A DNA stretch of 64,000 bases, from contig AP026127.1 of assembly GCA_030295235.1 (NCBI GenBank), positions 498,501 to 562,500 of the forward strand, given 5' to 3'. The position numbers and the translations under genes are program-made. This document shows positions 23,087 to 35,659 of this stretch, in pieces. The notes beneath the pieces are model-generated. The model did not search any database. It worked only from the letters and a program-made list of their open reading frames with translations, and had not been told where the DNA came from. How positions within the stretch are numbered: position 1 is the first letter of the stretch; each line of letters starts with the position of its first letter. The DNA comes from Fistulifera solaris. Taxonomy: Eukaryota; Bacillariophyta; Bacillariophyceae; Naviculales; Stauroneidaceae.

Positions 23087-23212
23087 GCTTCGATATTGAT
23101 GTGCAAGGTGTTACGTGATAATACAGTCTTTTGCAATGCACGAACCAAGCCGCATTTTGCGAATGTTTTCTCTTTCTCTCGAACGCGCATAACGGTGTTC
23201 GGCGAGATGTCC

Positions 23213-25945
23213 TTGTTTACACTCCTTTAGAGTGTAGATTACTTTTGAGTTCTTAGACGTTAGATACCGGTAAGATCTACACCTTACTATTGCTTAGAGT
23301 GTTGGTTTACAGTGACTACGACTCGTTTTAGTCATGAATCATGATCATATATTATCGAGACAGACCGTCGCTTCAATCACCGTGCATCTTGTTACCCGCG
23401 ATAAGCCACGTTTACCTTCATAACGATTTGATTACCATCAGGTATTATTCACAAGAAAAGCTTCAATTCATTGCGCCGAAACTCATCGCGAATCGATATT
23501 TCCCGTATTCTCTATAGCCCAAAGTGTAGGCGACCTTCTCCACGACTGCATTTCAGTCATGAATCAATAGTTTTGAGCTATGGCTATGGGACATGGACAA
23601 GAACCTATCCTCCGCCATTCGATTAGCTAAATGAGCTACAACATTTTATCACGACGAAAGCAATGCACGCTTCATAAGCTGAATCACCTGGTATAAGCTT
23701 ATAGTTTGAATAACGAAAAACTTTTATTGAATACACGTGGTCGTAGCACGTTTCGTGACGGAGTATTAACGTAAATTCATGTACCGGTATTTCAAAACAT
23801 TTCATTCATTCCAAGCATTGATTGGCAAAACGATTCGAACGACAGTCCATCGACTCAACTCCGGGATGAGGGTCATTTTTTCGAAGCAGCTATTGTTTAC
23901 ACGCTCTATAGTGTAAATTACTTTTTTGACTTCCTAAAAGTCAGATACCGGTAAGATCTCCCTTTTACTGTACACCTAGAGTGTTGGTTTACAGAGACCA
24001 AGACTCGTTTCAGTCATGAATCATAATCATATCGAGACAGACCGTCGCTTCAATCACCGTGCATCTTGTTACCCTCGATAAGCCACGTTTACCTTCATAA
24101 CGATTTGATTACCATCAGGATCATTCACAAGAAAAGCTTCAATTCATTACATCGAAACTCATCGCGAATCAATGTTTCCCGTATTCTCTATAGCCCAAAG
24201 TGTAGGCGACATTCTCCACGACTGCCTTTCAGTCATGGATCAATAGTTTTGAGCTATGGCTATGGGCCATGGACAAACCCGTATCATCCGCCATTCGATT
24301 ATCTAAATAAGCTACGACATTTTATCACGACGAAAGTAATGCACGCTTCATAAGTAGAATCACCTGGTATAAGCTTATAGTTTGAATAACGAAAAACTTT
24401 TGTTAAGTACACGTGGTCGTAGCACGTTTCGTGACGGAGTATTAACGTAAATTCATGTATTTCAAAACATTTCATTCATTCCAAGCTTTGCTTGGCAAAA
24501 GGATTCGAATGACAGATCCATCGACTCAACTCCGGGATGAGGGTCATTTTTTTCGAAGCAGCTATTGTTTACACTGCTCTATAGTGTAAATTACTTTTTG
24601 ACTTCCTATAAGTCAGATACCGGTAAGATCTCCCTTTTACTGTACACCTAGAGTGTTGGTTTACAGAGACCACGACTCGTTTCAGTCATGAATCATAATC
24701 ATATCGAGACAGACCGTCGCTTCAATCACCGTGCATCTTGTTACCCTCGATAAGCCACGTTTACCTTCATAACGATTTGATTACCATCAGGATCATTCAC
24801 AAGAAAAGCTTCAATTCATTACATCGAAACTCATCGCGAATCAATGTTTCCCGTATTCTCTATAGCCCAAAGTGTAGGCGACATTCTCCACGACTGCCTT
24901 TCAGTCATGGATCAATAGTTTTGAGCTATGGCTATGGGCCATGGACAAACCCGTATCATCCGCCATTCGATTATCTAAATAAGCTACGACATTTTATCAC
25001 GACGAAAGTAATGCACGCTTCATAAGTAGAATCACCTGGTATAAGCTTATAGTTTGAATAACGAAAAACTTTTGTTAAGTACACGTGGTCGTAGCACGTT
25101 TCGTGACGGAGTATTAACGTAAATTCATGTATTTCAAAACATTTCATTCATTCCAAGCTTTGCTTGGCAAAAGGATTCGAATGACAGATCCATCGACTCA
25201 ACTCCGGGATGAGGGTCATTTTTTTTCGAAGCAGCTATTGTTTACACTGCTCTATAGTGTAAATTACTTTTTGACTTCCTATAAGTCAGATACCGGTAAG
25301 ATCTCCCTTTACTGTACACCTAGAGTGTTGGTTTACAGAGACCACGACTCGTTTCAGTCATGAATCATGATCATACTATTATCGAGACAGACCGTCGCTT
25401 CAATCACCGTGCATCTTGTTACCCTTGATAAGCCACGTTTACCTTCATAACGATTTGATTACCATCAGGATCATTCACAAGAAAAGCTTCAATTCATTGC
25501 GCCGAAACTCATCGCGAATCGATATTTCCCGTAGTCTCTATAGCCCAAAGTGTAGGCGACATTCTCCACGACTGCCTTTCAGTCATGAATCAATAGTTTT
25601 GAGCTATGGCTATGGGCCATGGACAAACCCCTATCATCCGCCATTCGATTATCTAAATAAGCTACGACATTTTATCACGACGAAAGTAATGCACGCTTCA
25701 TAAGTAGAATCACCTGGTATAAGCTTATAGTTTGAATAACGAAAAACTTTTGTTAAGTACACGTGGTCGTAGCACGTTTCGTGACGGAGTATTAAAACGT
25801 AAATTCATGTATTTCAAAACATTTCATTCATTCCAAGCTTTGCTTGGCAAAAGGATTCGAATGACAGATCCATCGAATCAACTCCGGGATGAGGGTCATT
25901 TTTTCCGAAGCAGCTATATGCTCTAGCTTCAGGAAACTAAGGTTG
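23213..25945. repeat. Satellite array, about 675-bp unit, four copies
   Basis: Units begin near 23213, 23894, 24566 and 25240 with TGTTTACAC...TATAGTGTAAATTAC and the periods are 681, 672 and 674 bp. Copies 2 and 3 are nearly identical over the whole unit, so they arose recently; copies 1 and 4 differ by a few per cent. Each unit holds two copies of the AAAGTGT/GTGTTGG...GACT-N-AGTCATGAATCA element. Short frames of 95 codons inside are repeats of the DNA, not genes. The array begins about 127 bp upstream of the GOLD-like gene and ends inside the last exon of the WD40 gene. Confidence 0.93.
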
Positions 25946-28619
25946 TCTCTCTGAAACGTAGCAGAATATGTTAGACGACAAAACCAGAGAGCATAAATAT
26001 GTCTCACAGACAGCAACTTACCCAAGCTAGGTTCAAATCTTTTAGACTTTCTTCCACAAATGTCTTTGCTTCCATCCATGCTAAGCGGGTAGGCTGTAAC
26101 TGCACCGATTTGAGAACTGCAATGACCATACGTAAAGCTCGCTTCACGGCGAACTTTTGTAAAGCTTGACGCTCCTCGGACATTCGGTCGCTTTCGGTTG
26201 CTAAGAGCAATCGAGATTGGTGTGGACCCAACTTGTCCAGTTCGATCTGTAAAGTTTCAATGTACTTGGCGCAACGCTTGGAAATGCCATTCTTTTTTAA
26301 CTTTTGGCATGGCGCTTTCGAATCAGGTTGTGTATCAGAGGGTGTAACGTTGTGGAGTTTGGCGGCACGCCGACTGGCTAGACTGGTGTCAGTCATCGCT
26401 TGGTTAACTGGCCGGGGAGAAGCGGGCGTATTCAAAATTGGAATGGAATCCACTTTAACCATTGTTCGAGCCGACACGGGTTTGGGTGATACTTGTTTGG
26501 CTGCACTTTCCATTGAGTTTTGGTCTTTGGTCTTCGGTGAAATTGTATCAGAAGGCTGCGATGAGGCCTTCTTGCGAGGGACAGGAGGTGACATGGACGA
26601 ATGAAAGGCGGATTCGTTTCTCTTTCCCACTATGCCGGCCGAATGTGAGGTTGTCGACTTCTTTGAAAGCTCCAATTTCAATGCCTCGCTCGTTTGATCA
26701 GAGGAGGCCTGTGGTTCTGGAGATGTCAGCGGTCGTCTTTTCTGTGCGGACACCGGATCCTCCGATCGCATGACGGAAGAAAAGTCTCGTTGTCCTTGAC
26801 CGATACTTTTCAAAATAGAAGCGGCTGCAAGATCTTCTAGCATCGCAGTTTCGACTCTTGCCTTCTTCTTTTTCCGAGGAACGCCCGAACTGTCACCCTG
26901 ACCAGCGCGCTTTTCATTCTCATTTTTTAAAAGTGCCTCTCCTATATTTTTCTTTGTTTTCTTTGCCGAAACAAAGGGCAATGTTTGTGTCAGTTTTCGA
27001 GCCAGTGGACGCAATCCCGAGTTGGTAGTAAGTGCGAACTTTAACCCCGAGACTTGAGGTGTCACAATGGATTGCTTTCCCAGCGTCGACAGTGAAGGAG
27101 TAACGGAAGGGACTTTGGATAGTACCTTGAATGAATCGGAACCACTGCTGCCGTTGTCATCATCAACTTCCGTCGTAGCAAAGGACTTCAGGTCCACCGT
27201 TTCTTGTACTGGAACGGGGCTCTCCTCGGGCGCCACGCCGAGTGAAGTACCCAGATAGCCCCAGAAACGCCCTTCGTGCGATTTCTCTTCCTCTAAAATC
27301 TGAAATTGGATCTTCCCCGCTCCCCGATGACAATCAAAGGTGGCGGATACCGCCATCGTCATTCCCTGATACCCGACCCGTCGGATTTGTACTTTGCGTT
27401 TTTCGACCTTTTCCACAAACCCCGGCGCGGTCATGGGCAGCAACGTCGGATGCACGTGTGACAGTTGAAACCATACCAGGGAATCGTCGGCCAATTGCAA
27501 CAAGGCGTGATCGGCATCATTGTATAAGGTGGCCACACTGGCGACCGATTGCAAATCCCCACGACTGCGACGACGCTGCGTCGCCGTACCGGGCAACGCC
27601 AATTCGTGACACAGTCGATCTTCCAAATGGACCACCGACAAGGTATTGAACAAGTGTTCACTGCCCCCGCACAGACAAACGGAGCCCGCGACGCCCAAGG
27701 CCGATTCGGTCAACGGCACGTCTTGAACCGAAGGACGCGGCAATGGCGTGGTCAATGGCGTGTCGGAATGGAGCTGGGTTTGAACGTCCCGCAAATCCCA
27801 GACTTGTACTTTCATATCATCGGATTTGGTGACCGCTTGCAGATAGGGCGTTTCTTGAAAGTGCAGAAACTTGATGGTCGTCCCGTTCGTGGGCAAATTC
27901 AAAATGGCTTCAAACAATGGATAAGGACGAGTGGACGTGGGCGGCACAAACCGCCAAACGTGACAATTTTTAATGCCCCGTCCCGTCAATAACAGATACT
28001 GCGACGGCGTCGTTGGTAGACACGTACAGGCTTCCAAGCCCCGCAATTTGGCATCGGAATGCGTGTACACTTTCACGAGATCCAACAAGTTGCCCGGTTC
28101 TGCCGGCGAAGGACGACTGAGGGCGGCTTCCAAATCTCCCACAGAAATCGCCGCCAATTCCATCGATCCTCGCAAGGCGCCCGCAAAGAACCATTGCGCA
28201 TCGGGAGAAACATCCACTTGCAATAACAAGGATCGATGCACCCCTTTGGCTTCCAATTGCACCGCGACGGCACCAAATTGCTGGTGGGTAAACGAACAAC
28301 AGTGCGTTCCTTTCTTTTTGTTGTTATAGGACAACAAGGACGGTTTGTAACGACCCGTCAGATCAAACAATCGGACGGTTCCATCCGTACAGGCTACGGC
28401 CAAGAGTCGACCCGTCGGTGACAATTGCAAGGCACACGGTTCGGCATTGATTTTGAATTGCAACGAATGATCGCGAAGGCCGGCAATGACGTGATCGGGT
28501 AAGACAGGCAATGTCTTGGAGGAGCGTGTCGGAGGAGTCTCCTGGATGTTTTTGGGGACGGTGATGCAAATGCGAGGTCGCGTCGCTGGCGTAGCGACAT
28601 TCCGCAATTCTTCATTCAT
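25828..28619 (-). CDS. WD40-repeat protein with long basic C-terminal tail
   Basis: About 900 residues. N-terminal WD-type repeats: CALQLSPTGRLLAVACTDGT-VRLFDLTG, VDVSPDAQWFFAGALRG, YLLLTGRGIKNCHVWRF, AVTKSDDMKVQVWDLRD. The tail (after about residue 500) is rich in Ser/Lys/Pro with nuclear-signal-like KKKKAR, ending in a helical segment (RCAKYIETLQIELDKL). The ATG at 28619 (MNEELRNVATPATRPRI) is the first; the frame stays open upstream without ATG to 28898. At the 3' end a strong donor TGG-GTAAGT at 26021 precedes an early stop, and an acceptor TTTCAG at 25951 would add an exon of 40 codons ending at 25828 inside the satellite. No known orthologue recognised; chromatin or ribosome-assembly role would be a guess. 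Confidence 0.7.
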
Positions 28620-29212
28620 CGTAGCCGCTGGTATTTCGTTGTTATCAGCAGTCTTTCTTCGAATAACGATCGTCTGTAGAGTACCAGTATCACAAGGACC
28701 ATCAACTGGAGTATCATGGAGGGCGCAGTGTGTTGGTTTCGAAAAAAAACGCGTCCGAACGGGGGGAGATTTGGGGGGGCTGGTGTAGAGACACCGTAGG
28801 AATTCTACAGAAGCAGGCGCATCGAAGTTTGGGTCGTTGCTTTTGTCATTTTGGGCGCGCGACCTGGTATGATTCACGAGTGAATGTCGTACCGGCAACC
28901 AACCAAGGACCGCGATGAGGATGACGCATGCGTTTCTTCGTGACCAGAATGAGTCGTGACTTTGTCGTCATCAACTAAGACCACCACGCCAATCATTTTT
29001 TGTCGACGTCTGCGGTTGGTTCGCACTTTTTCCCGCCCGGTTGTTCGAAAAATTTCGATCTATGAAGTAAATAGTACCGAAGAAAGGATCCGTTTCCGTT
29101 GGCCATCTTGCGCCTCTCGGGCGGCGTGGTTGTTTTTTTCCATTTCTCACTCTTTTATTTCTTCCTTCTTCCTTCTTATTGTTGCACCGATTGGCCGCAC
29201 GTTTGAGAAAGA
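28620..29212. promoter_or_regulatory. Intergenic between divergent WD40 and NTT-like genes
   Basis: About 590 bp that should hold both 5' flanks. It contains a G-run (GGGGGGAGATTTGGGGGGG, near 28758-28780) and TTC-rich DNA before the transporter start. No repeat family of the window is present and no specific site can be assigned. Confidence 0.4.
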
Positions 29213-30906
29213 ATGAAAGCAACCTATTATTTACACACAATCTCGTTCTTGCTTTCGGTGGTGTCGACGGAAGCCTTTGCGCGGTCGGAAGGACGAAGAT
29301 TGTTACCTGTGGGTCACGCGTTGACGACGGGCATTGCTACTATTACTACTCCGACGCGTCTTTCAGCGTCGATTGCGACGACGAGCGATCCCGACATTCC
29401 CTCATCCCACAAAATGAATGTGTTACCCCGCTGGAAAGAATTGCCACCCCGGGCGCAATCGGTCGCACTCATGGGGATCGGCATGTCCCTCCATTTCGGT
29501 GGATACGAATTCATTCGGAATGCCTGTCTTTCGTTGTTTACGTCCGCGGACTACGGATTCACGTCGGCGGCGGCCTTTCCGTTGGCGAATGGACTCGTCA
29601 GTCCCTTTTCGGTGTTATTGTTGTACTTGTATGGGAAACAATTGGATCAGGTCGGTCCTCGCGGCGCTCTGTACCGATCGACGGTCGCGTCCATGGTGTT
29701 TATTGCCATCGCGGCCACTCTGTTGAAAGCCTTTCGTGTGCTGGCGGCTCCGAAAGCGTGCAGTCAAGCCTTGATTGGCTTGGTCTTTTTGTTTCAAAAT
29801 TCCTATCAATATTTGTTATACAGTCAACACTGGTCCTTTGTCACTTCCGTATTGACGCCCGAAGAAGGCAGTCGATGGATTTCACGTCTCGCGGGGATTA
29901 TGAGTATCACTTCCTCGTTATTGGGACAAACGGCGGCATTGATGTTGCCCTTTACGGGTTTGATTGGACTGTTGGCGGCGACCTGTGTCACGCTCGTGGG
30001 CACGTTGTTGTGTGCTGACAAGGCGTATGCGGTGGCCAGTCAACACGGATTCGATCCCACGCAAGCGAGTCAGAAAAAGAAGAAAGAGAAAACAACGACT
30101 TTGCAGTCCAGTGAAAAAGTGAAGCAAAACAAATTCGTCGAAGCCTACCATCTCTTCCAGCGTGTTCCCACGCTCGGCGCATTGTTTGTGGAAACCGTCT
30201 CGTTCCAAACGCTCAGTAACATTCTCAATGTGGCCTTTGTACAAGCCTTGAAGGTACAAATTCCGAATGATGTGTTACGATCGGCGTACTCGAGTCGTCT
30301 TTTTCCATCTCCAACTTTTTGGCGGCCGCCTTTCAATTTATGATTTTGCCGGCCATCCAGTTTGAACCCAAGACGGTCTGGCGACTCATGCCGCTGGTGC
30401 CGTTTGCGGCTTGTCTGACATTGGCATTGCAACACCAATGCTCTCTGGCATTGTTGGGTGCCGCGTTCGGTGTTATTAAATTGCTGGATTACTCCTTACG
30501 GAATGTCGTGTACGTGACGGCGTATCAAACGTTGGATTACGAAAGTCGCTATGTTGGCAAGGAGATTGTGAGTGTCTTGGGCAGTCGGTTGGGCAAAAGT
30601 GGTGTTTCGCTCGTGTTGTCGGGTTTGACGGGGTTCGGTTTCACGGGTCTGCCGCAATTGATTCAATTCAGTTTAGCGAGTTGTGGTGTTTGGCAGGCCA
30701 GTTCGTGGTGTCTATCCAAGCTCGTACCGACCCGAGCGGAAGCGCAAGCCATCTTTGAAGAACGTCGTGAGACCGAGAATGCTGTCGTGGAGAATAAAAA
30801 TGCTGTGGATATTCAACTAAAGAACGCAGGTTCGGAACAGGAAACGAATGGAAACAAGACAGCGGATGACCTGGTTACTTCGGCGCAGGCCAAGAAAGAT
30901 GATTGA
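29213..30906 (+). CDS. Plastid NTT/Tlc-family nucleotide transporter-like protein
   Basis: About 564 residues with some ten hydrophobic helices. The start ATG at 29213 gives a signal peptide ending STEAFARSEG, the plastid motif with Phe. The best family mark is near the C-terminal third: SLRNVVYVTAYQTLDYESRY and VGKEIVSVLGSRLGKSG, the conserved ATP/ADP-translocase (Tlc) block. Other parts are divergent, so the substrate may not be ATP; members carry ATP/ADP, other nucleotides or nothing known. Expected location is a plastid envelope membrane. The C-terminal tail is hydrophilic and rich in Glu/Asn/Lys. A one-base deficit in the T5 run 30300-30304 breaks the frame between SSRLF and SISNFLAAAFQF. 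Confidence 0.75.
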
Positions 30907-30995
30907 AGCAACACACTTTTGCTTTCATATTATTATATGTTTGTGATTGTTTGCAGAAAAAATTCCATACTTTAATTAGAAAAATTTAACGCGGT

Positions 30996-33835
30996 CTAAA
31001 TCTTACTTTCGTCTTCTAGCTGTACGATTTCGGTTTCATTTGAACCAACAGCTGATTCAATGACTTCTACATTATCCCCATTATCTCTTGATGCCTTTTC
31101 TTCTAATAAAACATTCAGTTGTGTGCGATACATTTCTTTCACCTCGGCAATATCTTCTTGAAGCGAGTGTATTTCGATGGCCATTTCCTCGTTCTCCCGA
31201 GTGAGTTCTTGCACTTTTGTTTCAAATAAAGGGAGTTTCTCCTTTGCGCTTCGCGTCTCGTTTAGTTCTATAGCCATGCGATCGCGTGCACCTTGTGCTT
31301 CAACGAGTTGCTTCTTCAAGACATCCAGCTCAACCTTTGCAGCTTTAAGGCGAGATGTGAGTTCTGCTAGGGCAGCAAAACTTCCATGTGCATCGCCTTG
31401 TTGATTCATGGCCTGGTCCTCGTTGTCTTCGTCTTCTTCGTCACTTCCCAATCCACCGAGTGCTTCGTTCAAAATATCAAATTGATTATCGGACTGGCGG
31501 AGCCTTGCTGGCTGCGATTCAGGTATATGCGAGGATAGCTGAGGCGGAATGATCATCCCTGCTTTGCCAAGTAGTTCCTCGACCTGCTTTTCAAGGAGCG
31601 AACGCTTCTCCCTTTCTTGTCCCAATTCTTTCCTAATAGACTCTACTTGAACTCGGTGGCGCTCCTCACTTTCCATTACAGTTTGCGACATTTCGCTGCG
31701 GGCCTTCGATGCACCTTCATTTGCCAAGCGCTGGACTTCCGAGTACTCTTCCTTCAGTTTTGCATTCTGTATTTCCAAGTCATTTGCTCTATTTTGAAGC
31801 TCTCGATTCATCTCAATCTGGTCGTCCAGCTTAATTTTCAATGATTTTAATTCTGCTTCGTAATCCCTCACCGCTCGTTCAGCTCGAGAGTTGCGAGTTT
31901 TTAGATCGCCTTTTTCCTTCATAAGCTGCTCGTTTGAAATGACGGCTTCTTCCAGTTGTGACCGAAGTGAGCTTTCGAGTTCCGCCCATGCAGCTGCTCT
32001 GCTTCTGCTTTGTCGCTCTGCACTATCTATTTGGCGGAGAAGTGGAGCCGTACTGGACTGAATATCCATGGATAAGGCATCAGCCCGACGAACGGAGTCT
32101 TGCCACCTCTTTTGGTAGTTCTGCAATCTCGTGCCTCAACGCGTCTTCTCTTATTCCAGCTTCACGTTCTGTCATTTGCAATTTTGTCTCTAGATCATTG
32201 ATTGCGTCATTATGCTCTTTTCGAATTTTCTTAATTTCGCGTTCCGATTCAACTGAAGCCCCCTGTTGAATTTCGAGCAGTGCAGCTTCTTGACTTTTCA
32301 TAGTTTCCTTCAACTCATTTACCTGTTGCTCTAGTAGAAGAATGGTTGCCGCTTTTGTATTGTTCTCTTCGGTTAGACGTCGTAGTTCAGCATCAAGTTT
32401 TTCGGCATGACTTTCCCCACGCCTAGCGGAAGATAAGTCATCTTTGGTTTTCTTGAGCTCGGACTCTAGACTCGCAATCTTCTCCAGTGCGGTGTCTTTC
32501 GCTGTCTTTTCATCTTCGAGCTCTTCCCGTAAGCTTCGTGCCTCCCCCCTTGGCTGTTCGTACAGCTTTTTCCATTTCAGCTTGTTTGTGAGCCAGCTTC
32601 TCACCTTCTTCGCGTAAGGCGGCAATAATTTCGGCCTGCTTGGCTGCGTCTTGATCACCTGCTGTGGACTGACGTGCCAGCTCTTTCATCCGAGCCTCCA
32701 TCGCTTCCACGCGTTCTTTCGCTTTCTGGGTACGCCGCATGGATTCCTCTTTCGTACTCGCCACCTTTTGAAGCAATTGTTGCTTTTCACTTTCGAACAT
32801 GGCTGTCATTTCAGTCAGCTGTTCTGTTTTATTCATTAATTGTTCCTCTCGTTGTCGTAGAAGTTTGTTCAAATCTTCGATCTGCGCTTCAAGACTATGC
32901 ACATTTTGAGCGTTGTCAGCATCCTTACGGCTCTCATCAAGTGGTGGAGACGAGTTCTCTTCTGTCTTTGACTCTTTACGTAATGTTGTTTGCTCGGTCA
33001 CTTCACTTTCAGGTTGATCATCCGATGTAGGGGCAGGTATGCCGTTCTGTTCGTACTCCGTTTCTGCTGGTATACTGCTATCGACGATTGTTGCTTCAGA
33101 ATGCGTAGCTACTGCTGTGTTCGAATTCGGCATTTCAGAAAGCATAACAATCTCGTTCACCTCCTCTAATGGCTCATTGTTGGTGAAGACAGTTTCACTG
33201 GTGTCAATCAAATCAAGGTCGTCGTTTCCTGTTCCCCACCCTTCTTCTTGGTCTTTTGCTGTCTCATGATGATCTTCCTGTTCGTTTTGTGCGTTATCGT
33301 CGGGTCCAGGTGGATTGATTTCGGTGCTTATGGTTGTCGATTCGATGGGTGCCACCGGTGAGGAGTCAGCTGCATCGTCCGTACTTTCATTTTCATCATT
33401 CTTTTGAAGAGACAGTCCTTCATCGTTCGTCCCTTCGTGCTTTTCCAAATCTTTGTCAATGGCGTCATTAATCTCTGATGCCTCGTTAGTATTCGTCACA
33501 TCATCAACATGTTCGTCATCATCGTTTTGTGCATTTTGGTCGCTTACAGGGGTCTCTGACGCATGAAGTGTTGCTCCTTTGTCATGATCTTCCTCTACAG
33601 ACTCTTCTGCTGTGACTTTTTCATCAAAATCATCGTCTAGCGCAGCCAAATCATCATTATCGCCATCCCAGGCATCATTCAAAATGTCGTCGTCATCTTC
33701 AGCGATCAATTCGGACGCTAATGTCGGTGCATCCGTTATGCCAACACTTTGATTGATCTGTTTGTCTAGTTCTAATGCCGCAGCTTGGGCTTTCGAGGCC
33801 AGTTCTTTGCCCTTTTCAAGCCATTCACCCCACAT
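30996..33835 (-). CDS. TMF1-type golgin (coiled-coil Golgi tether)
   Basis: About 945 residues, single exon. N-terminus from ATG 33835: MWGEWLEKGKELASKAQ, an amphipathic start like that of TMF. Residues 40-330 are acidic and low in order; the rest is coiled coil. Diagnostic TMF blocks are LQKRWQDSVRRADAL..STAPLLRQIDSAE (about 32040-32110) and the C-terminal Rab-binding-like region LQEDIAEVKEMYRTQLNVLLEE. TMF tethers vesicles at Golgi cisternae and binds Rab6 through the C-terminus. Two one-base excesses break the frame: the C6 run at 32544-32549 (AKG-EARSLREE) and CC near 32113 (ELQ-KRWQ). The second falls exactly in the conserved block. Confidence 0.82.
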
Positions 33836-34146
33836 ATCTTCGGATGTGTTCACAGAGCGTCATTCACCGCAGCAGGCGTGACCTTTTGTTTCAAGCGTTT
33901 GCTTCTTTCGCTCTACGAAACAAACACAAAAGCGCGTTCTAATAGTATGAAGCAGACGCTAATCAAGAAGACTCTTTAAAACTTTCACGGATGCGGATTG
34001 TAAAACGAAGGTCAGCAAATAACCACATATATGAACTCCTTCTCGTTATCTCATGCAGCATGCAAAAGCAATAAAGTCATTCCGTTACATGCGACTTTCC
34101 GGGACTGGATTACACTTAAGTCACATCATGGAGTCGAGCGTCGACC

Positions 34147-35553
34147 TTATCCAGAATTTCTGGAACATATGCAGAATTTTTGATGCTCAAATAGCACCGT
34201 ATCCAGAATGTCTGGAGCGTAGAATACGGAGTAGACCGAAGGTCGAAAACGCCGTCTCCAGAATTTCTGGAATTTACACAGATTTTCTGTAAGATTATGA
34301 TTGACGACACCCTGTCCAGAAATGGTATTCTGGACCAGGCCAGTTTTTGTATGAAGGTCCAGAATTTCTGGAAAGACCAGCATTTTCTGTATGAATGAAA
34401 TATATAACTGGTCCAGAATTTCTGGACCAACCCAGATTTTCTGTATGAATGAAATACAATTGGTCAGGAATGTCTGGACCGTCATAGATTTTCTGTATGA
34501 AGGAAATACATAAGGAAGTCCAGAGTTTCTGGACTGCACCAGATTTTCTGTATGCATGAAATACACCTAGTGCAAAAATTCTGAAAATCCTCAGATATTC
34601 TGTATAAATGAAATACAATTATTGGTCCAGAATTTCTGGAGCACCACAGATTAACTACTGTAGACTATGAATAAAATACATTTGGTCCAAAATTTCTGGT
34701 TCAACCCAGTTTTTCTGTATGAAGGAAATACATAGGATCCACAATTTTTTGACAGCACCAGATTCTCTGTATGAATAAAATATACCTGGTCCAGAATTTC
34801 TGGAACGCATCAGATTTTTGTACCAGGTATGAATGGAATACAGAAGGTCTAGAATTTCTGGACCGACCCACCCAGAATTTCTGTAAGAATGAAATACACT
34901 GGTCCAGAATTTCTGGACCCCCTCAGACTTTCTGTATGAATGAAATACACCTGGTCCAGAATTTCTGGACCTGCCCAGATTTTCTGTATGAATGAGAATA
35001 AAACTGGTCCAGAATTTCTGGACCGCCCAGATTTTCCGTAAAAGTGAAATACAATTGGTCCAGAATTTCTGGACCACCTCAGATTAACTGTATGAATACA
35101 ATACAGCTGGTCCAGATTTTCTTGACCAGCTTCGATTTTCAAAATAAGAATGAAATACACTTGGTCCAGAATTTCTGGACCATAACAGATTTTCTGTATG
35201 AATGAAATACACCTGGTCCAGAATTTCTGGACCAACCCAGATTTTCTGTATGAATGGAATACAGCTGGTCCAGATTTTCTGGACCAGCCCAGATTTTCAA
35301 TAAGAATGAAATACACATGGTCCAGAACTTCTGGGAACTACCTAGATTTTGTAAGAATGAAATACACCTGGTCCAAAATTTCTGGAACTTCCCAGATTTC
35401 GCGTAAGAATGGTGGAATACAAGTGGTCAGATTTTCGTGAACGTCCATTTTTTGTGTGAATGAAATACACTTGGTCCAGAATTTCTGGTCCGCACCAGAT
35501 TTTTTGTGTGATTAAATACAACGTGTCCAGAATTTCTTGGAAGTAACAGAATA
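34147..35553. repeat. Palindromic minisatellite, units of about 50-60 bp
   Basis: About 25 units. The most regular unit is GAAATACA-ntGGTCCAGAATTTCTGGACCnnnCCAGATTTTCTGTATGAAT in parts. Its core GGTCCAGAATTTCTGGACC is a perfect inverted repeat (9-bp arms, central T) and occurs exactly at least seven times here, e.g. near 34410, 34902, 34952, 35005, 35055, 35163 and 35214. Each unit also has a shorter palindrome CAGATTTTCTG. Divergence rises toward the edges. It lies about 310 bp upstream of the golgin start; 35554-35659 and 33836-34146 show no gene. Confidence 0.93.
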
Positions 35554-35659
35554 TCGACTTAAGTAGTCTACAACAAACATCTAAAAGGAGGCTTCTACTT
35601 TTACGGTGATTGGCTCACGACGACAATGAACTCGATTGAATGATGTCTTGTTCGGCTTT

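Noticed and set aside
24066-25703. Identical 95-codon frames in the 675-bp satellite
   Set aside because: Same reason; codon choice and content are not protein-like and no start context is shared with genes.
29179-30018. Plus-strand 279-codon frame
   Set aside because: Shifted frame over the NTT-like gene; it lacks helices and family motifs.
34116-35440. Frames rich in WSRNSGP and FIHTENL on the minus strand
   Set aside because: Translation of the palindromic minisatellite; period and stops follow the DNA repeat.
34147-35553. CRISPR-like regular palindromes
   Set aside because: Units diverge, spacers are themselves repeats, no cas genes, and the genome is eukaryotic.
34147-35553. Heat-shock elements (GAA-nn-TTC)
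   Set aside because: The core is GAA-T-TTC with one central base, not the two-base spacing needed.
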